Shown piece after piece: positions 1 to 9,269 of a stretch of DNA of 64,000 nucleotides. Made by a program: the position numbers and the translations under genes. The stretch is from positions 55,909 through 119,908 of the forward strand of contig NZ_JAUZVZ010000013.1 of NCBI RefSeq assembly GCF_030717845.1, in the 5' to 3' direction. The notes beneath the pieces are model-generated. The model ran no database searches, was not told the origin of the DNA, and saw nothing but the letters and a program-made list of their open reading frames with translations. This DNA is from Alkalimonas collagenimarina (GTDB taxonomy: Bacteria > Pseudomonadota > Gammaproteobacteria > Enterobacterales > Alteromonadaceae). Numbering within the stretch: position 1 is the first letter of the stretch; every line of letters begins with the position of its first letter.

Positions 1-959
1 CAACCGTGCAGGCCAAAGAATTGCTCAATAGCAGTTACGATATTGCCCGTGAACTCTTTGCCGATATCAATCCGTTGTTTGTCGAACACTGGCAGCAACA
101 AAGCGGGGAAACTCTGACAATCAACCAGTCGCATGGCGGCTCTTCCCGTCAGGCACAGGCCATAATTCAGGGCCTGCGCGCCGATGTGGTAACCTTTAAC
201 CAAAGCACCGACATCGACATTCTGCACCAGCGTGGCAATTTGCTGCCTGAGAACTGGCGTGAGCGCTTACCGAACAATGCATCGCCTTATTATTCCACCA
301 TGGCGTTTCTGGTTCGTAAGGGCAATCCAAAAGGCATTGAAACCTGGGAAGATTTAACCAAAGAAGGCGTTACGTTGGTATTCCCAAATCCGAAAACCTC
401 TGGCAATGCCCGTTACACCTATCTGGCCGCCTATGGCGATGCACTGCAGCGTTTTGGTGATGATAGAGCTGGAGTAAGGGCTTGGGTAGCTGAGTTTTTA
501 TCACGTGTAGCCGTATTTGATACTGGCGGCCGTGGTGCCACCACGTCATTTATCGATCGAAATCTTGGCGATGTGCTGATCACCTTTGAATCCGAAGTAA
601 ACAACATCATCAAGCAATACCCGGATCTTGGCCTGGAGCGGGTCGTACCCCCCACCAATGTGCTGGCAGAATTCCCTGTAGCCTGGATTGATCGCAATGT
701 GGCACGCAATGGTACTGAACAACAAGCCAAGGCTTATCTGGAGTTTTTATACAGTGAGCAAGCACAGCGCCGTTTAGCTAGCTTTTATTACCGGGTGCAT
801 CACGAGGCAGTCAAAGCAGACGTTGCCGACCAGTTTCCTGCTACCGAGCTGTTTCATGTTGAAGACGTATTTGGCAGCTGGGAACAAGTAAACATCGAAC
901 ACTTTGCCAATAATGCTGAATTGGATAAACTGCTGTCTGAAGGACGCCGTCGGCGTTAA
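1..959 (+). CDS. cysP: Thiosulfate/sulfate-binding periplasmic protein CysP (5' end outside the window)
   Basis: This is the periplasmic solute receptor of a sulfate/thiosulfate ABC importer. The visible mature part begins with [10 protein letters not shown] and carries [36 protein letters not shown] and AEFPVAW. These match CysP better than Sbp, which has [22 protein letters not shown] and WENEA as in the second receptor at 6883-7884. The reading frame is open back to base 3, and the first apparent start (GTG at 6) is a normal internal Val codon, so the signal peptide lies upstream of the window. The gene is followed 18 bases later by cysT on the same strand. That it binds thiosulfate is inferred from family resemblance. 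Confidence 0.9.
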   Translation, partial: TVQAKELLNSSYDIARELFADINPLFVEHWQQQSGETLTINQSHGGSSRQAQAIIQGLRADVVTFNQSTDIDILHQRGNLLPENWRERLPNNASPYYSTMAFLVRKGNPKGIETWEDLTKEGVTLVFPNPKTSGNARYTYLAAYGDALQRFGDDRAGVRAWVAEFLSRVAVFDTGGRGATTSFIDRNLGDVLITFESEVNNIIKQYPDLGLERVVPPTNVLAEFPVAWIDRNVARNGTEQQAKAYLEFLYSEQAQRRLASFYYRVHHEAVKADVADQFPATELFHVEDVFGSWEQVNIEHFANNAELDKLLSEGRRRR

Positions 960-977
960 GCAGGTTTATAACAGTCT

Positions 978-1823
978 ATGAATTGGTTTTCTGCCACTCA
1001 AGGCAAACGCGTGCTGCCAGGCTTTACCATCAGCCTTGGCAGCAGTTTATTTTTTATAAGCCTGGTGATTTTATTGCCAATCACCGGCCTGGTGGTGCAA
1101 ACGGCTGAGCTGAGTTGGGCCGAGTACTGGGCCATTATCAGCGATCCGCGCGTGGTGGCTTCTTACAAAGTCACCACCTCTGCCGCCTTGGTGGCCAGCC
1201 TCTTTAACCTATTTTTTGGCTTGCTGATGGCATGGATCCTCACCCGCTATCGTTTTCCCGGCCGGGTGCTGCTGGATGGCCTGATGGACTTGCCCTTTGC
1301 CCTGCCGACCGCCGTAGCCGGCCTGACCTTAGCTGCAATCTTCTCCACCCAAGGCTGGCTAGGCCAATACCTGGCCGTGTGGGATATTAAAGTGTCTTAC
1401 ACCTGGCTTGGCATCGTAGTAGCCATGGTGTTTACCAGCGTGCCTTTTGTGGTGCGAACCGTGCAGCCGGTACTGGAAGAGTTTGGCCCCGAGTACGAAG
1501 AAGCCGCAGCTACCTTGGGTTCAAACCCATGGCAGACTTTTTTTCGCATTATTCTACCGGAAATAAAACCGGCTCTGCTCACCGGCACCGCCCTGGCTTT
1601 TACCCGTAGCCTGGGCGAGTTTGGTGCCGTCATTTTTATTGCCGGCAACCTGCCCTGGCAAACCGAAGTCACCTCTTTGATGATTTTCATTCGCTTGCAG
1701 GAATTTGATTACGCCGCCGCAGCGGCCATTGCGAGTGTGGTCTTGCTGGCCTCTCTGGTATTATTGTTTATTATCAACGGCATTCAACAACGTTACCAGC
1801 ACATCACTGGAGGCTTAAAATGA
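978..1823 (+). CDS. cysT: Sulfate/thiosulfate ABC transporter permease CysT (plus-strand copy)
   Basis: Inner-membrane permease of 281 residues with about six hydrophobic segments. The binding-protein-dependent permease signature is clear: EEAAATLGSNPWQTFFRIILP, then LAFTRSLGEFGAV, where the EAA loop contacts the ATPase. The segment DLPFALPTAVAGL is typical of CysT. The stop codon overlaps the cysW start (ATGA at 1820-1823), which implies translational coupling. A paralogue lies at 5938-6762 on the minus strand. Both copies keep YRFPG and LPFALPTAVAG but differ widely elsewhere, so this is an old paralogy or separate acquisition rather than a recent duplication. Confidence 0.93.
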   Translation: MNWFSATQGKRVLPGFTISLGSSLFFISLVILLPITGLVVQTAELSWAEYWAIISDPRVVASYKVTTSAALVASLFNLFFGLLMAWILTRYRFPGRVLLDGLMDLPFALPTAVAGLTLAAIFSTQGWLGQYLAVWDIKVSYTWLGIVVAMVFTSVPFVVRTVQPVLEEFGPEYEEAAATLGSNPWQTFFRIILPEIKPALLTGTALAFTRSLGEFGAVIFIAGNLPWQTEVTSLMIFIRLQEFDYAAAAAIASVVLLASLVLLFIINGIQQRYQHITGGLK

Positions 1824-2647
1824 AGCCATCCAGCACCCTGAATAGCCAGCAACGCTGGCTACGGCCACTGTTGATTGGCACCGGTGTTACCCTAACGGTG
1901 GTATTGCTGGTGATCCCACTAGTGTTTATCTTTTATGCCGCTATGTCGGCTGGGTTGGGTGGCCTTTGGCACAATCTGAAAGATCCGGATATGTTGCATG
2001 CCATCTGCCTGACCTTGTTTGTCGCTGGCCTGACAGTGCCAATCAACCTGGTATTTGGTACCCTGATTGCCTGGTGCGTGACCCGCTTTACCTTTCCGGG
2101 CCGCCGCTTGCTGCTCACGATGATAGACATCCCCTTTGCCGTTTCGCCGGTAGTTGCTGGCTTACTGTACTTACTGCTGTATGGCGCCAACGGGCCTTTT
2201 GCCAACCTGCTGGATCACTACGACATGCAGCTAATGTTCGCCTGGCCCGGCTTGGTCATGGTAACCGTATTTGTCTCCTGCCCCTTTGTGGTGCGGGAGT
2301 TGGTGCCTTTGATGTCCACGCTTGGCACCGAGCAAGAAGAAGCCGCGGTGCTGTTAGGGGCCAGTGGCTGGAAAGTGTTCTGGGATATTACCTTGCCTAA
2401 TATCCGCTGGGCCTTGTTGTACGGCGTCATTTTAACCAACGCCCGGGCTGTCGGTGAATTTGGCGCTGTGTCGGTGGTCTCTGGCACCATTCGCGGCCAG
2501 ACCAACACCCTGCCGCTGCACATTGAGTTGCTGCAACAAGACTACAACACCGCCGGCGCCTTTATCGCGGCAGCTTTATTGACACTGATTGCCATTGCTA
2601 CTCTGGTGGTGAAAGCCTTTTTGCAGTGGAAGCTGGCCAAGGACTAA
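1820..2647 (+). CDS. cysW: Sulfate/thiosulfate ABC transporter permease CysW (plus-strand copy)
   Basis: Second permease subunit, 275 residues, about six membrane segments. It has the CysW-typical DIPFAVSPVVAGL, the EAA-loop EEAAVLLGASGWKVF, and NARAVGEFGAVSVVSG. The start overlaps the cysT stop by four bases and is preceded by GGAGG at 1809-1813. In the classic operon cysA would follow, but here the next gene is a porin 136 bases downstream. No ATPase gene is present on this strand, so the subunit presumably pairs with the CysA encoded at 3964-5025. Confidence 0.93.
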   Translation: MKPSSTLNSQQRWLRPLLIGTGVTLTVVLLVIPLVFIFYAAMSAGLGGLWHNLKDPDMLHAICLTLFVAGLTVPINLVFGTLIAWCVTRFTFPGRRLLLTMIDIPFAVSPVVAGLLYLLLYGANGPFANLLDHYDMQLMFAWPGLVMVTVFVSCPFVVRELVPLMSTLGTEQEEAAVLLGASGWKVFWDITLPNIRWALLYGVILTNARAVGEFGAVSVVSGTIRGQTNTLPLHIELLQQDYNTAGAFIAAALLTLIAIATLVVKAFLQWKLAKD

Positions 2648-2783
2648 AAGCAGTTACTACATATATCAAAATGTAATTTAAAAACACTTCAACGAAACTA
2701 ATTTGCATATTAAATTAATAACTCCACAGCAGCATTGCCCCCCAAAAAACACCAAAACTTCTTAGCACACACAGGACAAATTT

Positions 2784-3812
2784 ATGAAACAGATCGTTCG
2801 TAGCCCACTTGCTGCGGCCATTTTACTGGGCCTTATTGCCCCACTGCAGGCTGCCGATTTAACCATTTACGGCAGAGCCAATCTTTCCGTCGATCAACTG
2901 GACAATGGCGTGGATAGTGCTACCAATGCCTCCAGCAACTCCAGTCGATTGGGCTTTCGAGGTGCTACTAGCCTGGAAGGCGGTTTGGAAGCCTTTTTCC
3001 AGATTGAGCAAACCATTTTTCTTGATGAGGGTCGCGGTAACTTTGCTGATCGTGACACTTTTTTAGGCCTGCGCGGTGACTTTGGCAGCCTGCGTATTGG
3101 CCAGTTCGATACCCCGCTAAAAGTGATCCGCGCCCGGGTAGATTTATTTGGCAACCGCATTGGTGATATTCGGAATGTAAGCCGGGTGAATACCGGCGGC
3201 GATCTGATTGGCAATGTGTTTGATGAGCGCTTTAAAAACGGCATCGCCTACCGCAGCCCTACCGTCAATAACGTCTCTGTTGATGTGCATTACAGCCCAC
3301 ATCATGCCACAGGCGCGACCACTGACAATAAGCGGGAAGCGCTGAGCACAGCCATCACCTATGCGGCCAAGGGGAGTTATGTATCTCTGGCCTATGAACG
3401 CTCTGAGGGAAATGAAGAGTTTAACCCCAGCGCCTGGCGCCTGGGTGCTTTTTATGATGTGACAGAACAACTGCGCCTGACTACTTTTGCTCAACTGGAT
3501 AAAGATCTGCCAATTGGCGATCGCACCCTGTTTGGCGCTGGTGCTGCTTACAAACTGGAGCAATACACCCTCAAGGGCCAGCTCTATCGGGTGAACAACC
3601 GGGATGCCGATGATGCGGACGCAACCTTGCTGGTCCTGGGGGTTGATCGCCAGTTTGGCCGCGCTCTGGTGGGCTATCTGGCCTATGCCATCAGCAGCAA
3701 CGAGGACAATGCTGCTTATCGGGTGTCTGGTGGTGGCCGCAGCACTCAGCAAGCGACCGTGGTAGGAGAAAATGCCAGCGGTCTGTCGCTTGGCCTGGAA
3801 TACCGCTTTTAA
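2784..3812 (+). CDS. Outer-membrane porin (general Gram-negative porin family)
   Basis: A 342-residue outer-membrane beta-barrel protein. It has a signal peptide (about residues 1-23, cleaved after LQAA), a mature start DLTIYGRANLSVD, the repeating Gly/aromatic beta-strand pattern of trimeric porins, DTFLGLRGDFGSLRIGQFD in the early barrel, and a C-terminal strand ending in YRF as the BAM complex expects. It follows cysW in the same direction after an AT-rich 136-base gap that could hold its own promoter, and AGGACA precedes the start. Its position inside the sulfate cluster suggests a channel for inorganic anions such as sulfate. Selectivity is inference; nothing in the sequence proves it. 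Confidence 0.88.
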   Translation: MKQIVRSPLAAAILLGLIAPLQAADLTIYGRANLSVDQLDNGVDSATNASSNSSRLGFRGATSLEGGLEAFFQIEQTIFLDEGRGNFADRDTFLGLRGDFGSLRIGQFDTPLKVIRARVDLFGNRIGDIRNVSRVNTGGDLIGNVFDERFKNGIAYRSPTVNNVSVDVHYSPHHATGATTDNKREALSTAITYAAKGSYVSLAYERSEGNEEFNPSAWRLGAFYDVTEQLRLTTFAQLDKDLPIGDRTLFGAGAAYKLEQYTLKGQLYRVNNRDADDADATLLVLGVDRQFGRALVGYLAYAISSNEDNAAYRVSGGGRSTQQATVVGENASGLSLGLEYRF

Positions 3813-3878
3813 CGATTTGGATCCTTGCAGGGATGCCATGGATGGTGTCGGTTTACTTGGTGCTTCACCTGTTGTTTT

Positions 3879-3903
3879 GCCCCTGCTTGCAGGGGCTTTT
3901 TTT
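3879..3903 (+). terminator. Rho-independent terminator after the porin gene
   Basis: GCCCCTG / CAGGGGC stem of seven pairs with a four-base CTTG loop, followed by a run of seven T. It lies 67 bases after the porin stop and faces the minus-strand cysA terminator. Confidence 0.9.
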
Positions 3904-3920
3904 AGCTGATACTTAGCGAC

Positions 3921-3947
3921 AAAAAAACCGGCCGCATTGGGCCGGTT
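3921..3947 (-). terminator. Rho-independent terminator of the minus-strand cysA operon
   Basis: On the minus strand, AACCGGCC pairs with GGCCGGTT around a six-base loop and is followed by seven T. It lies 17 bases after the cysA stop codon and closes the sbp-cysTWA transcript. Confidence 0.9.
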
Positions 3948-3963
3948 CATTGGTATCTTCGGG

Positions 3964-5025
3964 TTAAATCCCTTCGCCCAAAAACACCTGGCTATACTTA
4001 GGCTTGATCCAGGCGGCATCGCCTGATTTTAAATTTAGAGCTTTGAATTGCTCTTTAGGTAATTCAATATGTACCAGCTTACCATCCTGTTGGTTTAAAA
4101 CCTCCAGCCGGGCAGTTGGGCCGACCATGGTGATCAAGTCCAAAGTGACTGGCAGTGCATCTGGCTCAGCAGAAGTCAGTACTTCAATTTCATGAGCGCG
4201 GACATAAGCCAGTCCATCCTGTTCATCAGCCTGTTGTGCAGTATCATCACTGGCAGAAGTAAACTTTGTTTCACCACTGGCCTTCACTCTGGCGTGAAAC
4301 AAGTTCACGTTGCCCAGAAACTCATAGACAAAGGGGTTCGCTGGGTTGTCGTATACTTGCTCTGGGGTACCATCCTGCTCAATGCGGCCTTTGTTCATCA
4401 CCACGATACGATCCGCTACCTCCAGCGCTTCTTCCTGATCGTGCGTGACAAACACACTGGTGACGTGAATTTCATCGTGCAGGCGACGCAACCAGCGGCG
4501 TAGCTCGGCCCTAACTTTAGCATCCAGCGCGCCGAAGGGTTCATCCAGCAGCAAGACTTTGGGCTCAACGGCCAGCGCACGTGCCAGCGCGATTCGTTGC
4601 CGCTGGCCACCAGAGAGTTGCGACGGGTAACGATCGGCCGTCCAGTCCAATTGCACCAGCTCCAGCAATTTATTCACTTTTTTGGCGATCTCGGCCTTAC
4701 TTGGCCGCAGCTTTTTCGGTTTTACTGTCAGGCCATAGGCCACATTTTCAAATACCGTCATGTGCTTAAACAGCGCATAATGCTGAAACACAAAGCCAAC
4801 GCCACGCTCACTGACATGCTGGCCGGTAATGTCTTCGCTGTTAAAGCGGATCACACCGCTATCCGGGTGCTCCAGACCAGCGATAATCCGCAGCAAGGTG
4901 GTTTTACCGGAACCCGAAGGGCCCAGCAAGGCGGTCAATTCGCCGGTTTTAATGTCCAGGTTCACATTGTCAACCGCGACAAAATCACCAAAGCGCTTAT
5001 TTACGCCTTCAATATGGATACTCAT
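3964..5025 (-). CDS. cysA: Sulfate/thiosulfate import ATPase CysA
   Basis: The ABC ATPase that powers sulfate/thiosulfate import, 353 residues. It has Walker [10 protein letters not shown] (residues 35-43), Q-loop VFQHYALF, signature LSGGQ (137-141), Walker B VLLLDEP (157-163) and H-loop [13 protein letters not shown]-type C-terminal regulatory domain runs from about residue 240 to the end. The start is preceded by GAGG. It lies 17 bases after cysW on the minus strand and is the only cys ATPase gene in the window, while two permease pairs are present. Sharing of one CysA by both CysT/CysW pairs is therefore likely. Confidence 0.95.
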   Translation of the reverse strand: MSIHIEGVNKRFGDFVAVDNVNLDIKTGELTALLGPSGSGKTTLLRIIAGLEHPDSGVIRFNSEDITGQHVSERGVGFVFQHYALFKHMTVFENVAYGLTVKPKKLRPSKAEIAKKVNKLLELVQLDWTADRYPSQLSGGQRQRIALARALAVEPKVLLLDEPFGALDAKVRAELRRWLRRLHDEIHVTSVFVTHDQEEALEVADRIVVMNKGRIEQDGTPEQVYDNPANPFVYEFLGNVNLFHARVKASGETKFTSASDDTAQQADEQDGLAYVRAHEIEVLTSAEPDALPVTLDLITMVGPTARLEVLNQQDGKLVHIELPKEQFKALNLKSGDAAWIKPKYSQVFLGEGI

Positions 5026-5042
5026 AACGACCTCTTCACTCT

Positions 5043-5933
5043 TTAACGCGCTGTTGACGATGTTTTTTTGCGTTCATCTTTCCACTCAATCCAGCTTTTT
5101 ACCACGATGGTAACCAGGGCCAACCCGGTCAATAAGGATGAAACGGCAAAAGCAGCAGTGAACATGTATTCGTTGTACAACACTTCTATGTGTAGCGGCA
5201 TGGTATTGGTTTCGCCACGAATACGGCCAGAGACAATGGCGACAGCGCCAAACTCTCCCATAGCCCTGGCATTACACAGCACCACGCCATAAATCAGCCC
5301 CCATTTGATGTTGGGCAGGGTGACATACCAGAAGGTTTTCCAACCACTGGCACCCAGCGTCAGGGATGCTTCTTCTTCCTCTTTGCCTTGCTGCTGCATC
5401 AACGGGATCAGCTCGCGGGCAACGAAGGGCAAGGTACCAAACAAAATAACGATGACGATGCCGGGTACGGCGAAAATAATCCGCAAATCGTGCTCAGCCA
5501 GCCAGGGGCCAAACCAGCCTTGCGAGCCGAGCAAAATAACAAAGATAAGCCCGACCACCACTGGCGAAATAGCAAAAGGCATATCGATAATCGATATTAA
5601 AATGGTTTTGCCACGAAACTCAAACTTGGCAATGGCCCAGGCTATGGCCACGCCAAAAACGGCATTTAGTGGCACCACAATCAGCAGCACAAACAGCGTC
5701 AACCGGATGGCCGCCAGCGCATCGGGCTCTGTGACCGCTTGCCACCATACCTGCATGCCTGCTTCAAAAGCACCATACAATACCACCATCAACGGCAGTA
5801 TTAAAAACAAGGTTAAAAACGTCAGGGCGGTACCGACCAGTGTCCATTTAACCCAGCGCGGCTCGGCTGTTGCTTTAGGTGTATCCTGTACAGCTGCAGC
5901 ACTAGTCAGTGGTAAAGTGTTCGTTGTTGTCAT
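5043..5933 (-). CDS. cysW: Sulfate ABC transporter permease CysW (minus-strand copy)
   Basis: Permease subunit with about six membrane segments, [13 protein letters not shown], the EAA loop [16 protein letters not shown], and [16 protein letters not shown]. The longest reading frame starts at 5972, but the ATG at 5933 (protein start MTTTNTLPL) is better: GAGGAT lies about ten bases upstream and the start falls four bases after the cysT stop. The N-terminal stretch of about 30 residues before the first membrane helix is longer than in the plus-strand paralogue. Operon order sbp-cysT-cysW-cysA. Confidence 0.93.
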   Translation of the reverse strand: MTTTNTLPLTSAAAVQDTPKATAEPRWVKWTLVGTALTFLTLFLILPLMVVLYGAFEAGMQVWWQAVTEPDALAAIRLTLFVLLIVVPLNAVFGVAIAWAIAKFEFRGKTILISIIDMPFAISPVVVGLIFVILLGSQGWFGPWLAEHDLRIIFAVPGIVIVILFGTLPFVARELIPLMQQQGKEEEEASLTLGASGWKTFWYVTLPNIKWGLIYGVVLCNARAMGEFGAVAIVSGRIRGETNTMPLHIEVLYNEYMFTAAFAVSSLLTGLALVTIVVKSWIEWKDERKKTSSTAR

Positions 5934-5937
5934 TAGC

Positions 5938-6762
5938 TTATCCTCGGCGACTCGCCCACCACTGCAGGCCATTAATCAGCAGCAGCAAAATAAAGGCTGC
6001 ACCCAACATCACCACACCTATGGCAGCAGCACCGTGATAATCGTACTGCTCGGCTTTGGCGACAATCAGCAACGGGGTGATCTCAGTGCGGTATGGCAGG
6101 TTACCGGAAATAAATATAACCGAACCGTATTCGCCAACAGCACGGGCAAAGGCCAGTGCATAGCCAGTAAGCAGTGCTGGTAAAATAGCTGGGAAAATCA
6201 CCCGCCGTATGGTGGTCAGCCGGTTAGCGCCTAATGCTGCCGAGGCTTCTTCCAGTTCTTTTTCAAAATCTGCTAACACCGGCTGCACAGTTCGAACCAC
6301 AAAGGGCAAGCCAATGTAGGTTAGTGCAATCACCACGCCAATCTGACTATAAGCGATACGGATGCCAAAGGGCTCAAAGTACTGCCCTACCCAACCAGTA
6401 CCGGCATAGAGCGTCACCAATGCGATACCAGCCACAGCTGTTGGCAAGGCAAAAGGCAAGTCCACCAGGCCATCAATAATACGTTTACCGGGGAAGCGGT
6501 AACGCACAAGAACCCAGGCAACCAGGGTGCCAAATACTGCATTAATGCTGGCGCCAATAAAGGACGCCAGAAACGATAATTTATACGAAGCCACTACTTG
6601 CGGATGGCTGACTGCACGCCAGAAATCTTCCCAGCTCATTTGCAGGGTAAACAGAATTAGCCCGGCTACAGGGATGATCAATAACAAACTTAAGTACAGT
6701 ACCGAAAAGCCCATGGTCAGTCCAAACCCTGGGATCACCGGTTTTAAGGCTGCAGTACGCAT
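5938..6762 (-). CDS. cysT: Sulfate ABC transporter permease CysT (minus-strand copy)
   Basis: Permease subunit of about 274 residues with the CysT motif LPFALPTAVAGI, the EAA-type loop ELEEASAALGANRLTTIRR and FARAVGEYGSVIF. The open frame reaches a GTG at 6780, but the ATG at 6762 (MRTAALKPV) is preceded by GAGAG and gives the usual length. It lies about 120 bases after sbp. The gap holds no clear terminator, so it probably shares the sbp transcript. Confidence 0.92.
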   Translation of the reverse strand: MRTAALKPVIPGFGLTMGFSVLYLSLLLIIPVAGLILFTLQMSWEDFWRAVSHPQVVASYKLSFLASFIGASINAVFGTLVAWVLVRYRFPGKRIIDGLVDLPFALPTAVAGIALVTLYAGTGWVGQYFEPFGIRIAYSQIGVVIALTYIGLPFVVRTVQPVLADFEKELEEASAALGANRLTTIRRVIFPAILPALLTGYALAFARAVGEYGSVIFISGNLPYRTEITPLLIVAKAEQYDYHGAAAIGVVMLGAAFILLLLINGLQWWASRRG

Positions 6763-6882
6763 CTTGCTCTCTCTTATCACGATGGACGGCCTGACTGTCA
6801 GTACACTATTGGCAAAGTACAGTTCAGGCCGGCTTCACACTTAACTGTGACTCATTACTTTATAACGACGGCTAGTGGCTTT

Positions 6883-7884
6883 TTAACGGCGGCTAATGGC
6901 TTCTAAAATCCGGTCAAAGTGGCCACCATCATTAAAATGGTCATTTTGTGCTTTGTCCCAACCACCAAATACATCGTCGATACCGAACAGATTCACTTTT
7001 GGAAACTTCTCCAGATACTGTTCTGCAATTTCCGGCCGACCAGGTCGGTAAAAATGCTTTGCTGCCAGATGCTGTGCTTCATCGCTATACAGATAGTTCA
7101 GATAGGCTTCGGCCACAGCGCGGGTCCCTTTGCGATCAACATTGCGATCCACCACAGTGACTGGTGGTTCAGCCAGAATGCTGACACTGGGTACCACAAT
7201 TTCATACTCGCCACGGCCCAGTTGCTCGACCGACAAAAAGGCTTCGTTTTCCCAGGCAATAAATACATCACCAATCCGACGCTGGACAAAGGTGTTGGTG
7301 GCACCGCGGGCTGCAGGATCCAGTACTGGTACGTTTTTGAAAATTTTCTCTACAAAATCATAGGCTTTTTCTTCAGAGCCGTATTTTTTCAGGGCATAAC
7401 CCCAGGCCGCCAGATAATTCCAACGGGCGCCACCGGAGGTTTTCGGGTTCGGCGTAATCACCTGTACATCATCACGTGCTAAATCATCCCAATCCTGAAT
7501 GTTCTTCGGGTTGCCTTTACGCACCAGCAACACGATGGTCGAGGTATAGGGCGAGCTATTCAGTGGTAAACGGCTTTGCCAGTCTTGTGGGATCAGATCG
7601 GCTCGTACCCGCAGGGCATCCACATCATAAGCCAATGCTAAAGTAACAACATCGGCATCCAGCCCATCAATGACTGAACGGGCCTGAGAGCCTGAGCCGC
7701 CATGCGACTGTCGTACTCTGGGTGCGGTATGCCCCTGTGCACTCCAGTGATCGCTAAATAACTGGTTGTATTCACGATAAAATTCGCGGGTTGGATCGTA
7801 AGAAACATTTAAAATGGTGTTGCTGGCTGTAGCAAGGCTAGATACCACTAATGCGGCACTGGCCAGAATTGTTTTAAACTTCAT
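6883..7884 (-). CDS. sbp: Sulfate-binding periplasmic protein Sbp
   Basis: Periplasmic receptor of 333 residues with a signal peptide (cleavage likely after ATAS at about residue 21). Sbp-type motifs are visible: [15 protein letters not shown]-like [46 protein letters not shown] and AEPPVTVVD. These separate it from the CysP-like receptor at the start of the window. AAGGA lies about eight bases before the ATG. The 3' end of the gene is echoed by a 22-base imperfect repeat just after the stop (6862-6905). Confidence 0.93.
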   Translation of the reverse strand: MKFKTILASAALVVSSLATASNTILNVSYDPTREFYREYNQLFSDHWSAQGHTAPRVRQSHGGSGSQARSVIDGLDADVVTLALAYDVDALRVRADLIPQDWQSRLPLNSSPYTSTIVLLVRKGNPKNIQDWDDLARDDVQVITPNPKTSGGARWNYLAAWGYALKKYGSEEKAYDFVEKIFKNVPVLDPAARGATNTFVQRRIGDVFIAWENEAFLSVEQLGRGEYEIVVPSVSILAEPPVTVVDRNVDRKGTRAVAEAYLNYLYSDEAQHLAAKHFYRPGRPEIAEQYLEKFPKVNLFGIDDVFGGWDKAQNDHFNDGGHFDRILEAISRR

Positions 7885-7953
7885 GCTGAGGTCCTTTATA
7901 GTTTGCTAATAAAGAGCCAGGCTTCCGGTGGTCCGGTCAGCATGGGGTGTTAT

Positions 7954-8121
7954 TCAAAGTGCTGGTTTATCCAGTCGAATTTTTTCAATTTTCTCCAGTT
8001 GAACCAGCTTGCCGTGGTGAAACACCAGTTCAATAGAGCCGTACTCAATTCGACCAACCAGCTGTTCAATACGGCTGGCTAATTCCACCAGTTGTTCCGC
8101 TGTTTGCTGAGTGTTGGTCAT
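7954..8121 (-). CDS. oscA: Small sulfur-starvation protein OscA (YezD / DUF2292 family)
   Basis: A 55-residue protein. The core IEQLVGRIEYGSIELVFHHG followed by KLVQLEKIEKIRL is the DUF2292/YezD signature. In Pseudomonas a member named OscA lies directly upstream of sbp-cysTWA and is tied to sulfur limitation, and the gene order here is the same (oscA, sbp, cysT, cysW, cysA). The open frame reaches 8154, but the ATG at 8121 has a strong GGAGAAAGT ribosome site. Its biochemical role is not established. Family assignment comes from motif and context. Confidence 0.82.
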   Translation of the reverse strand: MTNTQQTAEQLVELASRIEQLVGRIEYGSIELVFHHGKLVQLEKIEKIRLDKPAL

Positions 8122-8253
8122 ACTTTCTCCATGCAGGCAATCAATTACCTGCATGCAGCATAATTCGGAGTTTTAATAATTAAAAATAATAAATTTAGAT
8201 ATATTAATTCCAAAAAGGAATATAGAGATATCGACTTATAAGGCAAGTAACGG

Positions 8254-9144
8254 CTAACCGGAAAAATGCGCCAGGCAGTGTTGATAAAACTTGGCTACCA
8301 ACCTGGGCATCGGGGCGTAAGCAGAGTAAATAAAACCGTACTGATGCTGGATCTTCGGCCGAAGATGAATAAGTTTCATCTGTGTGTCCAGGTATTGCTC
8401 AGCCAATACCTCGTTCAAAATGGCAATACCCAGCCCTTTTTTCACATAAGCGCAAGCAGTTGCCACGGTATGAGTTTCCAGCCGGACATTCATCCGAACT
8501 CCGGCTTTTTTAAACTCATTCTCTAACCTGATCCGGCTTGGTCTGCCCTGCCCCAGCATGATTAATGGCTCGGATCCCAATTCACTGATAGCCACTGAAT
8601 CTCGGACTGATAGCTCATGATGCTCTGGCACAGCGCACACCAAATCACTGCTAAGCAAATGTTCACAGATCAGACCCGGGTGATTTTCTGGTAACTGAAT
8701 AAAGCCACAATCCACTGAGCGATGCGCCACTAAATCACGTGCAATTTGCGGGCTATGGGCATCAATACTGACAGAAACCGACGGATATTGTTTAATAAAA
8801 CTAGTCACTACATCGGCTAAGGGACCGGCACTAAAGCTGGCTGGTGCCACAATTTTCAACGAGCCCATTTCCGACTTTGCAATGGAGTCTGCCAGTGCTT
8901 TAAAACGATCCACACTGCTAAGCAATAGCGCGATTTCCTGCTCTAAGTAACGAGCTTCATCCGTGGCAATTAACCGGCTATGCTCACGATAAAACAAGGC
9001 AAAACCCAGCTGCTGTTCAAGCACGCTGATCAAGCGACTAACAGCGGGTTGTGTCACACTTAATTGCTTAGCTGCCGCAGTAGCTGAACCGGTTAGCATG
9101 ATGGCCTGGAAGCACTCCAGACTTTTTAAATTCAGTGAGCTCAT
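8254..9144 (-). CDS. LysR-type transcriptional regulator
   Basis: A 296-residue LysR regulator. The N-terminal winged helix (residues 5-64) includes LECFQAIMLTGSATAAAKQL and TQPAVSRLISVLEQQLGF. A type 2 periplasmic-binding-fold effector domain (about 90-295) begins LKIVAPASFSAGPL. The sequence resembles the LysR/opine-catabolism branch more than CysB. It is transcribed divergently from the TonB receptor gene at 9270 with 125 bases between, the usual arrangement for a LysR regulator and its target. It therefore likely controls the receptor-amidohydrolase-permease module. The inducer cannot be read from sequence. Confidence 0.9.
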   Translation of the reverse strand: MSSLNLKSLECFQAIMLTGSATAAAKQLSVTQPAVSRLISVLEQQLGFALFYREHSRLIATDEARYLEQEIALLLSSVDRFKALADSIAKSEMGSLKIVAPASFSAGPLADVVTSFIKQYPSVSVSIDAHSPQIARDLVAHRSVDCGFIQLPENHPGLICEHLLSSDLVCAVPEHHELSVRDSVAISELGSEPLIMLGQGRPSRIRLENEFKKAGVRMNVRLETHTVATACAYVKKGLGIAILNEVLAEQYLDTQMKLIHLRPKIQHQYGFIYSAYAPMPRLVAKFYQHCLAHFSG

Positions 9145-9269
9145 AACAAAATGTTATCGGTTAATGATGGTTTCTAATAATATTGCATGGATTATATGCC
9201 TTTGCTAGCTTGAATTTCGAACAGGCACTCAGATCAGTGCTTTGAGTTCAAAGGCACAAGGGGAAAACA

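Noticed and set aside
3144..4019. Long minus-strand open frame antisense to the porin
   Set aside because: It mirrors the porin reading frame, has no ribosome site or family motifs, crosses two terminators and overlaps the cysA end.
9143..9157. Small dyad ATAAC-AAAAT-GTTAT over the LysR start codon
   Set aside because: Only five bases per arm in AT-rich DNA and not a clear T-N11-A box; chance is a sufficient explanation.
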